Shown here piece by piece: positions 54,769-63,611 of a DNA stretch of 64,000 bases (positions are counted from its first letter, which is position 1; every line of letters starts with the position of its first letter). The notes under the pieces are model-generated. The model was not told the DNA's origin. It saw only the letters and a list, made by a program, of their open reading frames with translations, and made no database searches. This DNA is from WHSW01 sp963767285 (GTDB lineage: Bacteria; Actinomycetota; Thermoleophilia; Solirubrobacterales; 70-9). The stretch covers positions 124,001-188,000 of the forward strand of contig CAVYDJ010000004.1 of assembly GCA_963767285.1 (NCBI GenBank). Reading direction: 5' to 3'. The position numbers were made by a program, and so were the translations under genes.

Positions 54769-55632
54769 TCAGCCCGCGTCGGCTTCGAGCAGCTCGGAGA
54801 CGACCGCCAGCAGCGCCGCGTCGCCGCGCATCAGTTCGTCGCGCTGACCGGCACCGATCGCGAACCCGGAGTGGACGGTGGCGAGCTTCTCCAGCGCCTG
54901 GGTCCAGTACTCGTCCAGGGTCAGGGAGGCGGAGCGCTGGACGCCGAAGTAGTCGTCGTAGTCGGCCAGCGCCTGCTCGGAGCGGACGACGTTCTGAACG
55001 TACGCCCGGTAGTCGAACGACTCGACTTCGTGCTCGAGCCGGTCGACCTTCTCGCGCAGTAGCGACTTGCCGGGGTGAAGCGAGTGCACGACCTCGCCGT
55101 GGTGCGCGTACCAGACGCGTTCGGCCGTGTGGAAGCGGTCGCTCAGCTCCGCGTCGCCGGACGCCTTCAGCGCCTCGACCATGTCGGCCTTGGCGTCCAT
55201 CATCGCCAGGAACTCGCGCGACATGTCGCCACTGAAGTCGTCGCGCTCGGCCTCCATCGACGGCCGCAGGCAGCGGTCGTAGGTCTCGGCGTCCAGGGCG
55301 CCGCAGAAGTAGAGGAGCGCGCCGCTGCCGCGGATCAGCGCCGCGGCGCGGTCGAGCCAGCGCTCGGCCTCGGCCTGCTCGTCCCCCGAGAGCCCGGCCG
55401 TGACCCGCTCGCAGGCGTGAGCGAGGACCTGCCAGTACAGGAACTCGCAATGGTGGCCGTGGCAGAAGTGAAACCAGGCCGCGCGGTCGTCGTCGTCGGC
55501 AAGGTCGAGCAGGCGCGTCGTGTACGGCTGCTGCCAGGGAAAGGTCTCGTCGCCCGTGGTCGGCCCCGTCTGGCGAGCGCTCGGGATCCGGGCGTCAGCC
55601 GGAAGCACGATCGCAGTCGGGTGAGCCGCCAA
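54769..55632 (-). CDS. Uncharacterised helical protein with a CHGHHC motif
   Basis: The product is 287 residues, largely helical, with no signal peptide. A cluster HFCHGHHC (residues 55-62) is followed by aromatic FLYWQV. Several conserved-looking aromatic/acidic stretches appear (FCGALDAETYDRCL, AERVWYAHHGEVVHSL, YRAYVQNVVRSEQALADYDDYFG). HxxxC (58-62) resembles the heme-attachment motif of SfmD-type aromatic hydroxylases; that assignment is speculative. Divergent from the EamA transporter with about 20 bp between starts. Confidence 0.6.
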   Translation of the reverse strand: MAAHPTAIVLPADARIPSARQTGPTTGDETFPWQQPYTTRLLDLADDDDRAAWFHFCHGHHCEFLYWQVLAHACERVTAGLSGDEQAEAERWLDRAAALIRGSGALLYFCGALDAETYDRCLRPSMEAERDDFSGDMSREFLAMMDAKADMVEALKASGDAELSDRFHTAERVWYAHHGEVVHSLHPGKSLLREKVDRLEHEVESFDYRAYVQNVVRSEQALADYDDYFGVQRSASLTLDEYWTQALEKLATVHSGFAIGAGQRDELMRGDAALLAVVSELLEADAG

Positions 55633-55652
55633 GTTCGGCGACGATACCAGCG

Positions 55653-56606
55653 GTGAGCGAGCGCCTGATCACGACCGATGAGGGAAGCTGGGCCGAGGCG
55701 TTCGAGGCCCGGGACTGGCTGCTGCTCGCCGCCACCGCGGCGATCTGGGGCTCCGCCTACATACTGATCGAGATCGGGCTCGAGGGACTCGAGCCGACGG
55801 CGATCTCGTTCGTGCGGGTCGCGCTCGGGGCCGCCGCCCTGGCTGCCATCCCGGCGGCGCGGCGCGCCAGTGTGGCCGGGCGCGACCGCGCCCGCCTCGC
55901 CCTGCTTGGGGCGCTGTGGCTGGCCCTGCCGCTGACCCTGTTCCCGATCGCCCAGCAGTGGGTCTCCTCGGTGGTCGCGGGCATGATCACCGGCGCCCAG
56001 CCGCTGTTCGCCGCGGCTATCGCGGCGGCCCTGCTGCGACGCCTGCCGGGCCGGCGCCAGGCCGTCGGGCTCGGCCTCGGGTTCGCGGGCGTGATCGCGA
56101 TCGTCCTCTCGACGGCGGCGGACGACGGGTCGGACGAGGCGCTCGGGATCGGCCTGGTCCTGGTCGCGGTCGCCTGCTACGCGCTCTCGACGAACATCGC
56201 CGTGCCGCTTCAGCAGCGCTACGGCTCCCTGGTGGTGATCCTGCGCGCCCTCGTCGTCGCGCTCGGGCTGCTGGCCGTGCCCGGCGTGATCGGGCTGGCC
56301 GCTTCGGAGCCCGATGCCGCGAGCCTCGCGGCGATGGTGCCGCTCGGGCTGCTCTGCACCGGGCTGGGCTACGTCACCTTCACCGCGCTCGTCGGGCGTG
56401 TCGGGGCGACCCGCGGCGCGGTCGCGATCTACTTCGTCCCCGTGATCGCGATCGTGCTCGGCGTCGTCTTTCGCGGCGAGGGCGCCGGGGCGGTGGCGCT
56501 GGCCGGCACCGCCGCGGTGCTCGCCGGCGCCTGGTTGACGAGCCGGCCACAGGCGCGAGCCGTGCCTGGCGACGGTACTGCTAACGGTTCGCTAACAAAC
56601 TGCTAA
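55653..56606 (+). CDS. EamA/DMT-family transporter
   Basis: The product is 317 residues from GTG at 55653, with ten transmembrane segments in two EamA halves. The first half opens LLAATAAIWGSAYILIEIGLEGLEP and the second ALGIGLVLVAVACYALSTN. Both end with the family's packed hairpin (LFAAAIAAALLRRLPG, AIYFVPVIAIVLGVVFRGE). It is a drug/metabolite-type exporter of unknown substrate. Its end overlaps the promoter region of the c-di-AMP riboswitch. Confidence 0.87.
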   Translation: MSERLITTDEGSWAEAFEARDWLLLAATAAIWGSAYILIEIGLEGLEPTAISFVRVALGAAALAAIPAARRASVAGRDRARLALLGALWLALPLTLFPIAQQWVSSVVAGMITGAQPLFAAAIAAALLRRLPGRRQAVGLGLGFAGVIAIVLSTAADDGSDEALGIGLVLVAVACYALSTNIAVPLQQRYGSLVVILRALVVALGLLAVPGVIGLAASEPDAASLAAMVPLGLLCTGLGYVTFTALVGRVGATRGAVAIYFVPVIAIVLGVVFRGEGAGAVALAGTAAVLAGAWLTSRPQARAVPGDGTANGSLTNC

Positions 56607-56609
56607 TAT
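56604..56609 (+). promoter_or_regulatory. Probable -10 box of the riboswitch-rpf transcript
   Basis: TAATAT lies about ten bases before the predicted start of the ydaO-type leader. The -35 region is not consensus. The box overlaps the end of the upstream transporter gene. Confidence 0.4.
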
Positions 56610-56618
56610 GCCCGCTTC

Positions 56619-56740
56619 CTGCTGAGTCCCCGCCGCGCAGGCGACGGGGGACGGGGGACCCACTAGTTGGGGCGAATCGCGGCCACTGTGCCGTGTAGCG
56701 CTAGCTCTAGCGCGAGCCCGTCAGCTAACCCCGGAAGCAA
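56619..56740 (+). ncRNA. ydaO-yuaA (c-di-AMP) riboswitch upstream of the rpf-like gene
   Basis: Conserved blocks of the actinobacterial class are present in order: CTGAGTCCCCGCC, GGGGGACCCACT, TTGGGGCGAATCG, a hairpin around CTAGCTCTAG, and GAGCCCGTCAGCTAACCCCGG. In Streptomyces and relatives this riboswitch precedes rpf and other cell-wall hydrolase genes and shuts transcription when c-di-AMP is high. It ends about 45 bases before the rpf-like start. Confidence 0.85.
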
Positions 56741-56785
56741 CAGAGCGGAACTCGGACTCGGACTCGGACCCCGGACCAAATTTTC

Positions 56786-57229
56786 ATGCTGACGAACGTC
56801 AAAACTCGGCTCGGCGCGATCCTGATCGCGGCGCTCACCATGCTCGCGATCGGTGCGATCTCCGCCGCCGCGGCGGGCGCTTCGAGCTCGGGCGGGGTCA
56901 GCACCCTGACCACCGGCGGCTCGCAGCCCGGCGGCGCGAACGCCCGGGTCAACGACCGCTATTCGAAGATCTGGACTGCGCAGGTGAGACCTGCCGAGCG
57001 GCGCTGGGCCCATCGGACCGCGGAATGCGAGTCCGGGGGTGATCCGGACGCGATCGGCGGCGGCGGGCTTTACCGCGGCGCATTCCAGTTCATGAGGTCG
57101 ACGTGGAAGGCCTCGCCGAAAAGCCCGGGCGGCGATCCGATCGCCTACTCGTATCGCACCCAGGCGGTCGTCGCGGTGATGCTGAAGCGCCGCGATGGCG
57201 CCGGCCACTGGCCCGTCTGCGGACGCTAG
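56786..57229 (+). CDS. Rpf-like secreted transglycosylase
   Basis: The product is 147 residues. A signal peptide (about 8-30) and a Ser/Gly/Thr-rich linker precede an Rpf fold: RRWAHRTAECESGGDPDAIG, GLYRGAFQFMRSTWKA and HWPVCGR with the closing Cys. Glu in ECESGG is the catalytic acid. It should cleave peptidoglycan and promote growth or resuscitation. Regulation by c-di-AMP is shown by the upstream riboswitch. The domain is the short, single-domain form. Confidence 0.85.
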   Translation: MLTNVKTRLGAILIAALTMLAIGAISAAAAGASSSGGVSTLTTGGSQPGGANARVNDRYSKIWTAQVRPAERRWAHRTAECESGGDPDAIGGGGLYRGAFQFMRSTWKASPKSPGGDPIAYSYRTQAVVAVMLKRRDGAGHWPVCGR

Positions 57230-57331
57230 TCCGGTTTCGGACGCCGGCCGGTTTACCTGACCCGGTCCGGTGGTAACTACGGGGTAGCGCGCATGGATGC
57301 CGATCCTCGGCACCGCGCATAAGGAGGGGCA

Positions 57332-58144
57332 ATGAACTCGGTAACGAGCATGGATTCCGTTTCCGCGCGAACCCGTTCCGACGCGGAGCTGCTGAACAAG
57401 TACGCGGAACGACCGACGCCGGAGCTGCAGCGGCAACTGGTCGAGCGGCTGATGCCGTTCGCCCGTTCGATGGCCCTGCGCTACCACAGCGGCGGCGAGC
57501 CGCTCGACGACCTCGTGCAGGTCGCCGCCTTCGGACTGGTGAAGGCGATCAATGGCTTCGATCCGGAGCTCGGCCGCCCATTCGCCGCCTACGCGACGCC
57601 CACCATCCTCGGCGAGTTGCGGCGCCACTTCCGCGACAACGTCTGGAATCTGCGCCTGCCTCGCGGGCTGCAGGAGCTCTGCATGCGGATCGAAGCGGCG
57701 ACCCAGACGCTGACGAAGCGCGACGGACGTGCCCCCACGCCGGGCGAGATCGCCGACCACCTGGAGACCTCGATCGAGGAAGTGCTCGAGGGGCTCGAAG
57801 CTGCGACCGCGCGCCGTACGTCCTCGGTTGACGCGCCGGTGCGCAACGAGGAGGGTGCTGACCTCGCGGTGGTCGACACCCTCGGCGTCGAGGAGCGCGG
57901 CTACGACGCGGTCGAGGCGACGCTCGCCGGCGAGACCGCCGGTCTCGACGAACGCGAGGTCGAGGTTCTGCGGATGCGCCTCGGGCGCCAGATGACCCAG
58001 GCCGAGATCGGCGAGGTGATCGGCGTCTCGCAGATGCAGATCTCGCGGATCAGCCGCCAGGCGGTCTGGAAGCTGCTGCACGCGGTCCGCGGGGACGAGG
58101 GCGCGGCGGGTCCGGTCCCGCAGGTGTCGGCGGATCCCGGCTGA
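57332..58144 (+). CDS. RNA polymerase sigma factor of the SigB/SigF group
   Basis: The product is 270 residues, ATG after AAGGAGGGG. Region 2 is GEPLDDLVQVAAFGLVKAINGFDPELGRPFAAYATPTILGELRRHF, with RDNVWNLRLPRGLQEL at its end, exactly the SigB/SigF/SigG type. Region 3 includes GRAPTPGEIADHL, and region 4 ends TQAEIGEVIGVSQMQISRISRQAVWKL. It directs a stress or differentiation regulon in gram-positives. No anti-sigma factor or anti-anti-sigma factor gene lies beside it, which is unusual since these are commonly adjacent. Confidence 0.9.
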   Translation: MNSVTSMDSVSARTRSDAELLNKYAERPTPELQRQLVERLMPFARSMALRYHSGGEPLDDLVQVAAFGLVKAINGFDPELGRPFAAYATPTILGELRRHFRDNVWNLRLPRGLQELCMRIEAATQTLTKRDGRAPTPGEIADHLETSIEEVLEGLEAATARRTSSVDAPVRNEEGADLAVVDTLGVEERGYDAVEATLAGETAGLDEREVEVLRMRLGRQMTQAEIGEVIGVSQMQISRISRQAVWKLLHAVRGDEGAAGPVPQVSADPG

Positions 58145-58156
58145 GCCGGTCTCTCC

Positions 58157-58173
58157 ATACCCCTCCGGGGTAT
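58157..58173. promoter_or_regulatory. CsoR operator
   Basis: ATACCCCTCCGGGGTAT is a perfect 7+3+7 palindrome of the CsoR operator type. It lies between a probable -35 region and the -10 TACAAT (58178-58183) of the csoR gene, so bound repressor would block transcription. Confidence 0.85.
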
Positions 58174-58211
58174 CGCCTACAATCCGCGTTCCCGAGCCCG
58201 AAAGGAACGCG

Positions 58212-58505
58212 ATGTCCGACTCCGCGGCGCCGCCCGGCTACCTCGACGACAAGGACGACCTGCTGAAGCGGCTGCGCCGGATCTCCGGCCAGGTGGGCGG
58301 GCTGGAGCGCATGGTCACCGAGGAGCGCTACTGCATCGACATCCTGACGCAGGTGTCCGCGGTCCAGGCGGCGCTCGACAAGGTCGCGCTCGGGGTGCTG
58401 TCCGACCACGCCCGTCACTGCGTGATCGACGCCGGCGCGGCCGACCGCGACCAGCGCACCGAAGAGATGATGGGCGCCGTCGGGCGGCTGCTGCGCAGCC
58501 GCTGA
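58212..58505 (+). CDS. csoR: CsoR-type copper-sensing repressor
   Basis: The product is 97 residues, ATG after GAAAGGAA. The helical CsoR fold shows LLKRLRRISGQVGGLERMV, and the Cu(I) ligand triad is in RYCIDILTQVSAVQAAL and LGVLSDHARHCV (Cys, His, Cys). Cu(I) binding releases the DNA. It has its own operator at 58157-58173 and should autoregulate. No copper ATPase or chaperone gene lies beside it, so its other targets are elsewhere in the genome. Confidence 0.9.
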   Translation: MSDSAAPPGYLDDKDDLLKRLRRISGQVGGLERMVTEERYCIDILTQVSAVQAALDKVALGVLSDHARHCVIDAGAADRDQRTEEMMGAVGRLLRSR

Positions 58506-58543
58506 GGCGGCGCCGCTTCCTGGGCGTCTAGCCTTCCGGCGGG

Positions 58544-60898
58544 ATGGGGAGGATGCCGCCGAGGACGACGATCGCGCTCGCCGTTGCCGCGGCGGTGGCC
58601 TGGCCGGGATCGGCTTCGGCGGCGCCCGCGGCGCCGACCGAGATCCGCGACGGGCCGGCCCGCTTCCAGGTCCTCTCGCCGACGCTGATCAGGCTCGAGT
58701 ACGCCGACGACGAGGCCTTCGAGGACCGCCCGACCCTGACCGTGCCGATTCGCCGCGGCGGGCCGTCCGAGGTTGAGACCGACGTCCACAAGGGCGTGCG
58801 CGAGATCCGCACCGACCACCTGCTGCTGCGCTACCGGCTCGGCTCGGGACCGTTCAGCGCCCAGAACCTCCGCCTGACGATCCGGACGCCGACAACGACG
58901 CGCCGTGTACGGCCGAGCTTCGCGACGATCGCGCCCCCGGCGCCCGCGACGACCAGCGCCCCTCTCGTCCAGCCGCCGAATCCCGATCCCGATCCGTCGC
59001 CGGTCACGGCCGGCAACCTGGGCGGCTGGTACCGCGGCCTCGACAGCCAGAGCGGGCCGGTCCCGCTCCACGACGGCGTGCTTTCGACCGAGGGCTGGTA
59101 CCTGCTCGACGACAGCACTTCGCCGCTGCTGATCGAGAACGGGCGCTGGTACGCCGTGCGCCCGGCTCATGACGGCGCCTATCAGGACGGCTACCTGTTC
59201 GCGTACGGCGACGACTACGTCGGCGCGCTCGCGGACCTGCGCAACCTGACCGGCGCGGCACCGCTGCTGCCGCGCAGCGCGTTCGGCAACTGGTTCTCCC
59301 GCTACCAGGGCTACAGCGAACGGGATTACCACAAGCTCATCGACCGCTTCCGCGCCGAGCGGGTGCCACTCGACGTGCTCGTCGTCGACACCGACTTCAA
59401 GTGGCCGCGCAACTGGAACGGGTGGCAGTGGACGCCCAACTACTTCGAGAACCCGAGCCGGTTCCTGAACTGGACGCAGGAGGAGGGGCTCGACGTGACC
59501 CTCAACGTGCACCCGTCGATCAGCACCGACGATCCCAGTTTCGCCGCCGCCGATCAGACGGCGGGTGGGTTGATCGACGGCGGCGACCGCTGCCGGGCGT
59601 TCATGCACGACCCGGCCGCCACCTGCGCCGTCTGGGACTGGTCGATTCGCGATCACGTCGCCTCCTACTTCGGGCTGCACGTCCCGTTCGAGGCGGCCGG
59701 GGTCGACAACTGGTGGCTCGACTACTGCTGCGATGAGAGCCGGGCGACCGCCGCCGGGGTCACCCCCGACGCGTGGATCGACTACCTCTACGCCCAGCGC
59801 CAGCGGGATCGCGGCCTGCGCTGGCTGCCTTTGAGCCGGATCGGCTCGTCCCTGTTCGACTACGGCGCCGCGACGGCCGGCGCGTGGGCCGAGCACCGCA
59901 ACGCGATCCACTTCACCGGCGACACCGCCAGCACCTGGGAGATGCTCGACTTCCAGACCAGGTTCACCGCGGCCGAGGGCGCGGGGATCGGGCTCCCGTA
60001 CGTCTCCCACGACATCGGAGGCTTTCACGGTGACGAGCTCAACGACGAGATGTATGTGCGCTGGATCCAGTCGGGGATGGTTCAGCCGATCCTGCGGCTG
60101 CATTCGGACCATGCGCCGCGCCTGCCGTGGGAATACGAGGGGCGAACCAAGGAGATCGCCGCCCTCTTCCTGCGCCTGCGCGCCTCCTTCGTGCCCTATC
60201 TCTACACGCTCGCCCGCGAGGCCTACGACAGCGGCCTGCCAATGGCCCGCGCGATGTATCTGGGCTGGCCGCGCAGCGGCGACGCCTACAAGTACGACCG
60301 CCAGTACATGCTCGGCGACCAGCTCCTGGTCGCGCCAGTCGCCAATCCCGGCGACCCCGCCCGCAGGCGGATCTGGTTCCCGCCCGGAGACTGGGTCGAC
60401 CTGTTCACCGGCGAGGTTCACTCCGGGCCGCGGGCCGAGACCCTTTCGGTGCCGCTCGACCAGATGCCGATCTTCGCCCGCGCCGGCTCGATCGTCCCGC
60501 GCGCCGACTACGCCGACCGGGTCCCGCGCGCCCCGGACCCGCTGATCCTCAACGTCTATGCCGGGGGCGACGGCGCGTTCGACCTCTACGAGGACGAGGG
60601 GGTCGGGTTCGGCTACCGCCAGGGTGCGTTCGCGTTGACGCCGCTGCGCTGGGACGAGGCCGCGCGCGCGTCGGCCCTCACCATCGGCCCGGTCGAGGGT
60701 GGCTATCCGGATGATCCGTCGCGGCGGGCGTACAGCGTCCGGGTGCTGGGGGTGGAGAAGCCGATCGAGGTGACGGTGGCTGGTCGGGTCGTGCGACGGT
60801 TCGACTACGACGCCGAAGCGCGGCTGCTGACGGTGGAGATCCCGCGCGGGAGCACGCGGCGAGCGGTGGCGGTGCGGATCGCTTACGAGGCTGGGTAG
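58544..60898 (+). CDS. Secreted GH31 alpha-glycosidase
   Basis: The product is 784 residues with a signal peptide (about 8-26). The N-terminal beta domain has a Pro-rich loop (about 140-155, PNPDPDPSPV). The barrel carries FGNWFSRYQGYSERDY, LDVLVVDTDFKW, the catalytic nucleophile in NWWLDYCCDES and the acid/base in HFTGDTASTWEML, then YVSHDIGGFHG. C-terminal domains match YLYTLAREAYDSGLPMARAM and QYMLGDQLLVAPV. The family includes alpha-glucosidases, alpha-xylosidases and others. The specific sugar cannot be told. It should act on extracellular alpha-linked glycans. Confidence 0.9.
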   Translation: MGRMPPRTTIALAVAAAVAWPGSASAAPAAPTEIRDGPARFQVLSPTLIRLEYADDEAFEDRPTLTVPIRRGGPSEVETDVHKGVREIRTDHLLLRYRLGSGPFSAQNLRLTIRTPTTTRRVRPSFATIAPPAPATTSAPLVQPPNPDPDPSPVTAGNLGGWYRGLDSQSGPVPLHDGVLSTEGWYLLDDSTSPLLIENGRWYAVRPAHDGAYQDGYLFAYGDDYVGALADLRNLTGAAPLLPRSAFGNWFSRYQGYSERDYHKLIDRFRAERVPLDVLVVDTDFKWPRNWNGWQWTPNYFENPSRFLNWTQEEGLDVTLNVHPSISTDDPSFAAADQTAGGLIDGGDRCRAFMHDPAATCAVWDWSIRDHVASYFGLHVPFEAAGVDNWWLDYCCDESRATAAGVTPDAWIDYLYAQRQRDRGLRWLPLSRIGSSLFDYGAATAGAWAEHRNAIHFTGDTASTWEMLDFQTRFTAAEGAGIGLPYVSHDIGGFHGDELNDEMYVRWIQSGMVQPILRLHSDHAPRLPWEYEGRTKEIAALFLRLRASFVPYLYTLAREAYDSGLPMARAMYLGWPRSGDAYKYDRQYMLGDQLLVAPVANPGDPARRRIWFPPGDWVDLFTGEVHSGPRAETLSVPLDQMPIFARAGSIVPRADYADRVPRAPDPLILNVYAGGDGAFDLYEDEGVGFGYRQGAFALTPLRWDEAARASALTIGPVEGGYPDDPSRRAYSVRVLGVEKPIEVTVAGRVVRRFDYDAEARLLTVEIPRGSTRRAVAVRIAYEAG

Positions 60899-60919
60899 GG
60901 GTGCCGAAAGCCGACGGAC

Positions 60920-60953
60920 GCGGCTTTACCCACGCATAGGGTGGGCAAAGCCG
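60920..60953. terminator. Hairpin between GH31 and the next gene
   Basis: GCGGCTTT-ACCCAC pairs with GTGGGC-AAAGCCGC across a short loop with one mismatch. The U-run is weak. It probably ends the GH31 transcript. Confidence 0.55.
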
Positions 60954-60983
60954 CGCGCGTGCCCGCGACATAGGCTTGCGCCT

Positions 60984-62711
60984 TTGCTTCGACTCCCCCT
61001 TATTGCCCTTGTTGTTGTTGTCGCAGCGGCTCCGACCCCGGCCGGCGCCGCGAACTGCAAGTCGGCGCCGGGTGGCGGGCTGACGCTCGCCAACGTGACC
61101 GCCGACGGCCCGCGGCTTGCGGCGGTCGGCTCGAACGGCTTGATGGCGCGGGCGAAGCGGAGCCTCGACGAGTGGCGGGTGATCGCCACTCCGGTCGAGC
61201 ACAACCTGCGCGGCGTCGTCTGGACCGGCGAGCGATGGGTGCTGGCCGGCGACATCGGCACGATCCTCTCCGGGACCGACGGCACGTGGACTCAGGCGAC
61301 CGGGATCCCGAACTCCGGCCTGCGGGGGATCGCGGCCCAGCCGGGGCTGGTCGCCGCGTCGGGGTCGAACGGGGTGGTCGTCACCTCGCCGGACGGGGTG
61401 TCGTGGCAGCAGGCGCAAAGCGGCACGACCGAGATCCTCTGGGGCGGGACCACCGTCGGCCAGGAGCTGTGGCTGAGCGGCGGGCAGACAACAGTGATTC
61501 GCAGCGCGGACGGCGTTACGTGGACGCCGGTCCCAACCTTCCCCGCCCCGACCGACTCGACCGCGGCGCCGCGGCCGCTGCTCTGGCAGCTCGCCTCCGA
61601 CGGTGACAACGTGGTCGCCGTCGGGGACTTCGGCGCGATCCTCGAGGGCAACGCCGGCGACGGCCTCGCCGCGGTCCCGAGCCCTACGGACGAGATCCTG
61701 CGCGGCGTGGCCACCGCAAACGACCGCTGGGTCGCGGTCGGGTCGGGTGGCAAGGTGCTGTTCTCGCTCGAGGGGCGCAACTGGCAGCTCGGCAGTGCGC
61801 CGACGACGGTCGACCTGCGCGGCGTCACGTGGACCGGGTCGCGGTTCGTCGCTGTCGGCGATCAGAGCACCGTGATCTCCTCAGTCGACGGGCGCACCTG
61901 GGGGATCGAGGTGACCGCGATGCCGTGCGCGCTGCTCGGGGTCACCCACGGCCCGCGGGGCTTCGTCGCGGTGGGCGGCTCGGGCAAGGTGATGCTGTCC
62001 CCGAACGGCCGCAGCTGGACCCGGCCGGACCGCCCGACCGACGCCGACCTGTACGGGGTCGCGCGCGGTCCCGGCGAGTTCGTCGCCGTCGGCTCGGGAG
62101 GGACCGTGCTCACCTCATCCGACGGTGAACGCTGGAGCAAGGGTCGCTCGCACACCGAGCTCAACCTGCACACGGTGTTCTGGACGGGCGAGGAGTACCT
62201 GGCCGGCGGCGACATCGGCCGGGTGCTGTCGTCGGACGACGGGCGCGACTGGCAGCAGGTCGAGTTCCCGGGCTTTCACTCCGTGCGTGGGTTCGCGACG
62301 GACGGCACCAACCTGGTCGCTGCCGGGGCCGGCACGATCGCCCGGCTCGCGCCTGGCGGCGAGTGGGAGCTCGAGCCGGCCGGCGACGCGCGCTTCCAGA
62401 CCTCGGTCGCCTACGGCAACGGGACCTTCGTTGTCGTCGGCCACAACGGCGAGGTCCAGATCTCGACCGATGCGGGCCAGGCCTGGACGGTCGTGCCGGC
62501 CGGGGTCGAGGTCAACCTCGACGCGGTGATCTGGACCGGTTCGCGCTTCCTGGCGACGGGGGAGGGGGTGGCGATCGCATCGGCGGACGGACTCACGTGG
62601 ACACCCTTGGCCCTGGGGACGAAGCGGAGCGTGCGGTCGCTGGTGGCCGAGGGGCCCGACGTTGTGGGAGTGGGGGATGGCGGGACGCGCGTGAGGCTGC
62701 CGGCCGGGTAG
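60984..62711 (+). CDS. Secreted BNR/YCF48-like beta-propeller protein
   Basis: The product is 575 residues from TTG at 60984. Signal peptide (LRLPLIALVVVVAAAPTPAGA). The body has about nine repeats of 50 residues with the pattern RGVVWTGERWVLAGDIGTIL then SxDGxxW (VVVTSPDGVSWQQ, VMLSPNGRSWTR, VLTSSDGERWSK). The Asp-Gly-x-x-Trp turn and the frequent GD-x-G-x-I strands match BNR/Asp-box and photosystem-assembly (YCF48)-type propellers. A single Cys pair is likely (Cys near residue 25 and in MPCALLG). No sialidase catalytic residues are recognised. Probably a binding protein. Confidence 0.8.
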   Translation: MLRLPLIALVVVVAAAPTPAGAANCKSAPGGGLTLANVTADGPRLAAVGSNGLMARAKRSLDEWRVIATPVEHNLRGVVWTGERWVLAGDIGTILSGTDGTWTQATGIPNSGLRGIAAQPGLVAASGSNGVVVTSPDGVSWQQAQSGTTEILWGGTTVGQELWLSGGQTTVIRSADGVTWTPVPTFPAPTDSTAAPRPLLWQLASDGDNVVAVGDFGAILEGNAGDGLAAVPSPTDEILRGVATANDRWVAVGSGGKVLFSLEGRNWQLGSAPTTVDLRGVTWTGSRFVAVGDQSTVISSVDGRTWGIEVTAMPCALLGVTHGPRGFVAVGGSGKVMLSPNGRSWTRPDRPTDADLYGVARGPGEFVAVGSGGTVLTSSDGERWSKGRSHTELNLHTVFWTGEEYLAGGDIGRVLSSDDGRDWQQVEFPGFHSVRGFATDGTNLVAAGAGTIARLAPGGEWELEPAGDARFQTSVAYGNGTFVVVGHNGEVQISTDAGQAWTVVPAGVEVNLDAVIWTGSRFLATGEGVAIASADGLTWTPLALGTKRSVRSLVAEGPDVVGVGDGGTRVRLPAG

Positions 62712-62734
62712 GTCAGGTGGGGGAGGGGTTCGGG

Positions 62735-62753
62735 CCCTTGGGCCCGACGAACG
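62735..62753. terminator. Hairpin after the propeller gene
   Basis: TCGGGCCC and GGGCCCGA pair around TT, an 8-bp GC-rich stem between convergent genes. There is no T tract, so it could serve both strands weakly. Confidence 0.45.
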
Positions 62754-62834
62754 TGAATCGACCCGGCTCCTGTCCGGGTAAGGCCGCGTTCGTCAGCTGA
62801 ACGCCACCCCTACCCAGAAACAAGCGGCTTCGAG

Positions 62835-63569
62835 TTACGCGCGCGCCGGGACCCACGCGGACGGGTACGCCCGCGCCGGGATGTCGCCGGGGTAGTCCGG
62901 GAACCAGCGGCGCGCGACGCGCTCGCCCCCGCGGCCCTCGATCAGCGGCCGCAGGTCGCCGACCGTGAGCAGTACGCGCAGGGTCGCCCCGATCTGGAGG
63001 TCGGCGGCGGTCGCGTCCTCGCCGTCGATGACTCCATCCGCCGCGAGCTCGTCGACGTGGTCGAGCTTCGCCGGCAGGCCGGCGAGGTCCTCGGCGAGCT
63101 GCTCGGCGGTGATCCTGTGGTACTTCCACCAGGTCGGGATCGTCTTGATCACGTAGTCGGTTCCGGCCGGATCCAGCGGCTCCCCGCCGACGAACGTGCC
63201 CATCGCCTCGGGCCGGAAGTAGAGCGCGCCCCACGGCAGCCGCCGGCCGAGGTCCTGGAGCTCGTCGTCGCCCCAGCGCTCCGCCTCGCGGACGGCGTCG
63301 GCGATCGGCTCGGGAAACAGCGCGGGCTCGGGCGCCAGAAGCTCGAGCTCGGCGAGGATCGGGCGCGAGCCGTGCACCGGCCGGTCGTCGATCAGCAGGC
63401 CGGGCACGGTGGTGTTGCGCTCGCCGTAGATCCGGGCCATCTCCTCCTTGTGGGCCGGCCCGGGCGTCAGGTCGACGCGCTCGTACTCGAGCCCCTTGAG
63501 CTCCATCGCCCGCGCGACGGTCATGCAGGGATGCGAGGGGCCGAGGGCGTGGAGAGTGAGAGTTGGCAT
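62835..63569 (-). CDS. Glutathione-S-transferase-like protein
   Basis: The product is 244 residues. The thioredoxin-like N-domain reads LTLHALGPSHPCMTVARAMELKGLEYERVDL, with Ser-His-Pro-Cys at the place of the active Tyr/Ser/Cys, then TTVPGLLIDDRPVHGSRPI as the cis-Pro and thiol-contact segment. The helical C-domain ends WFPDYPGDIPARAYPSAW. Actinobacteria usually lack glutathione, so the thiol partner is uncertain. The gene is convergent with the propeller gene. Confidence 0.8.
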   Translation of the reverse strand: MPTLTLHALGPSHPCMTVARAMELKGLEYERVDLTPGPAHKEEMARIYGERNTTVPGLLIDDRPVHGSRPILAELELLAPEPALFPEPIADAVREAERWGDDELQDLGRRLPWGALYFRPEAMGTFVGGEPLDPAGTDYVIKTIPTWWKYHRITAEQLAEDLAGLPAKLDHVDELAADGVIDGEDATAADLQIGATLRVLLTVGDLRPLIEGRGGERVARRWFPDYPGDIPARAYPSAWVPARA

Positions 63570-63611
63570 GGGCCCACCCTATTGCGCCCTCGCGGCACTT
63601 AGGATCGCGGT

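Noticed and set aside
57240..57331. SigB/SigF-type promoter before the sigma factor gene
   Set aside because: GTTT- and GGGTA-like words are present (GGTTTACC, ACGGGGTAG) but spacing does not fit the consensus well enough to call.
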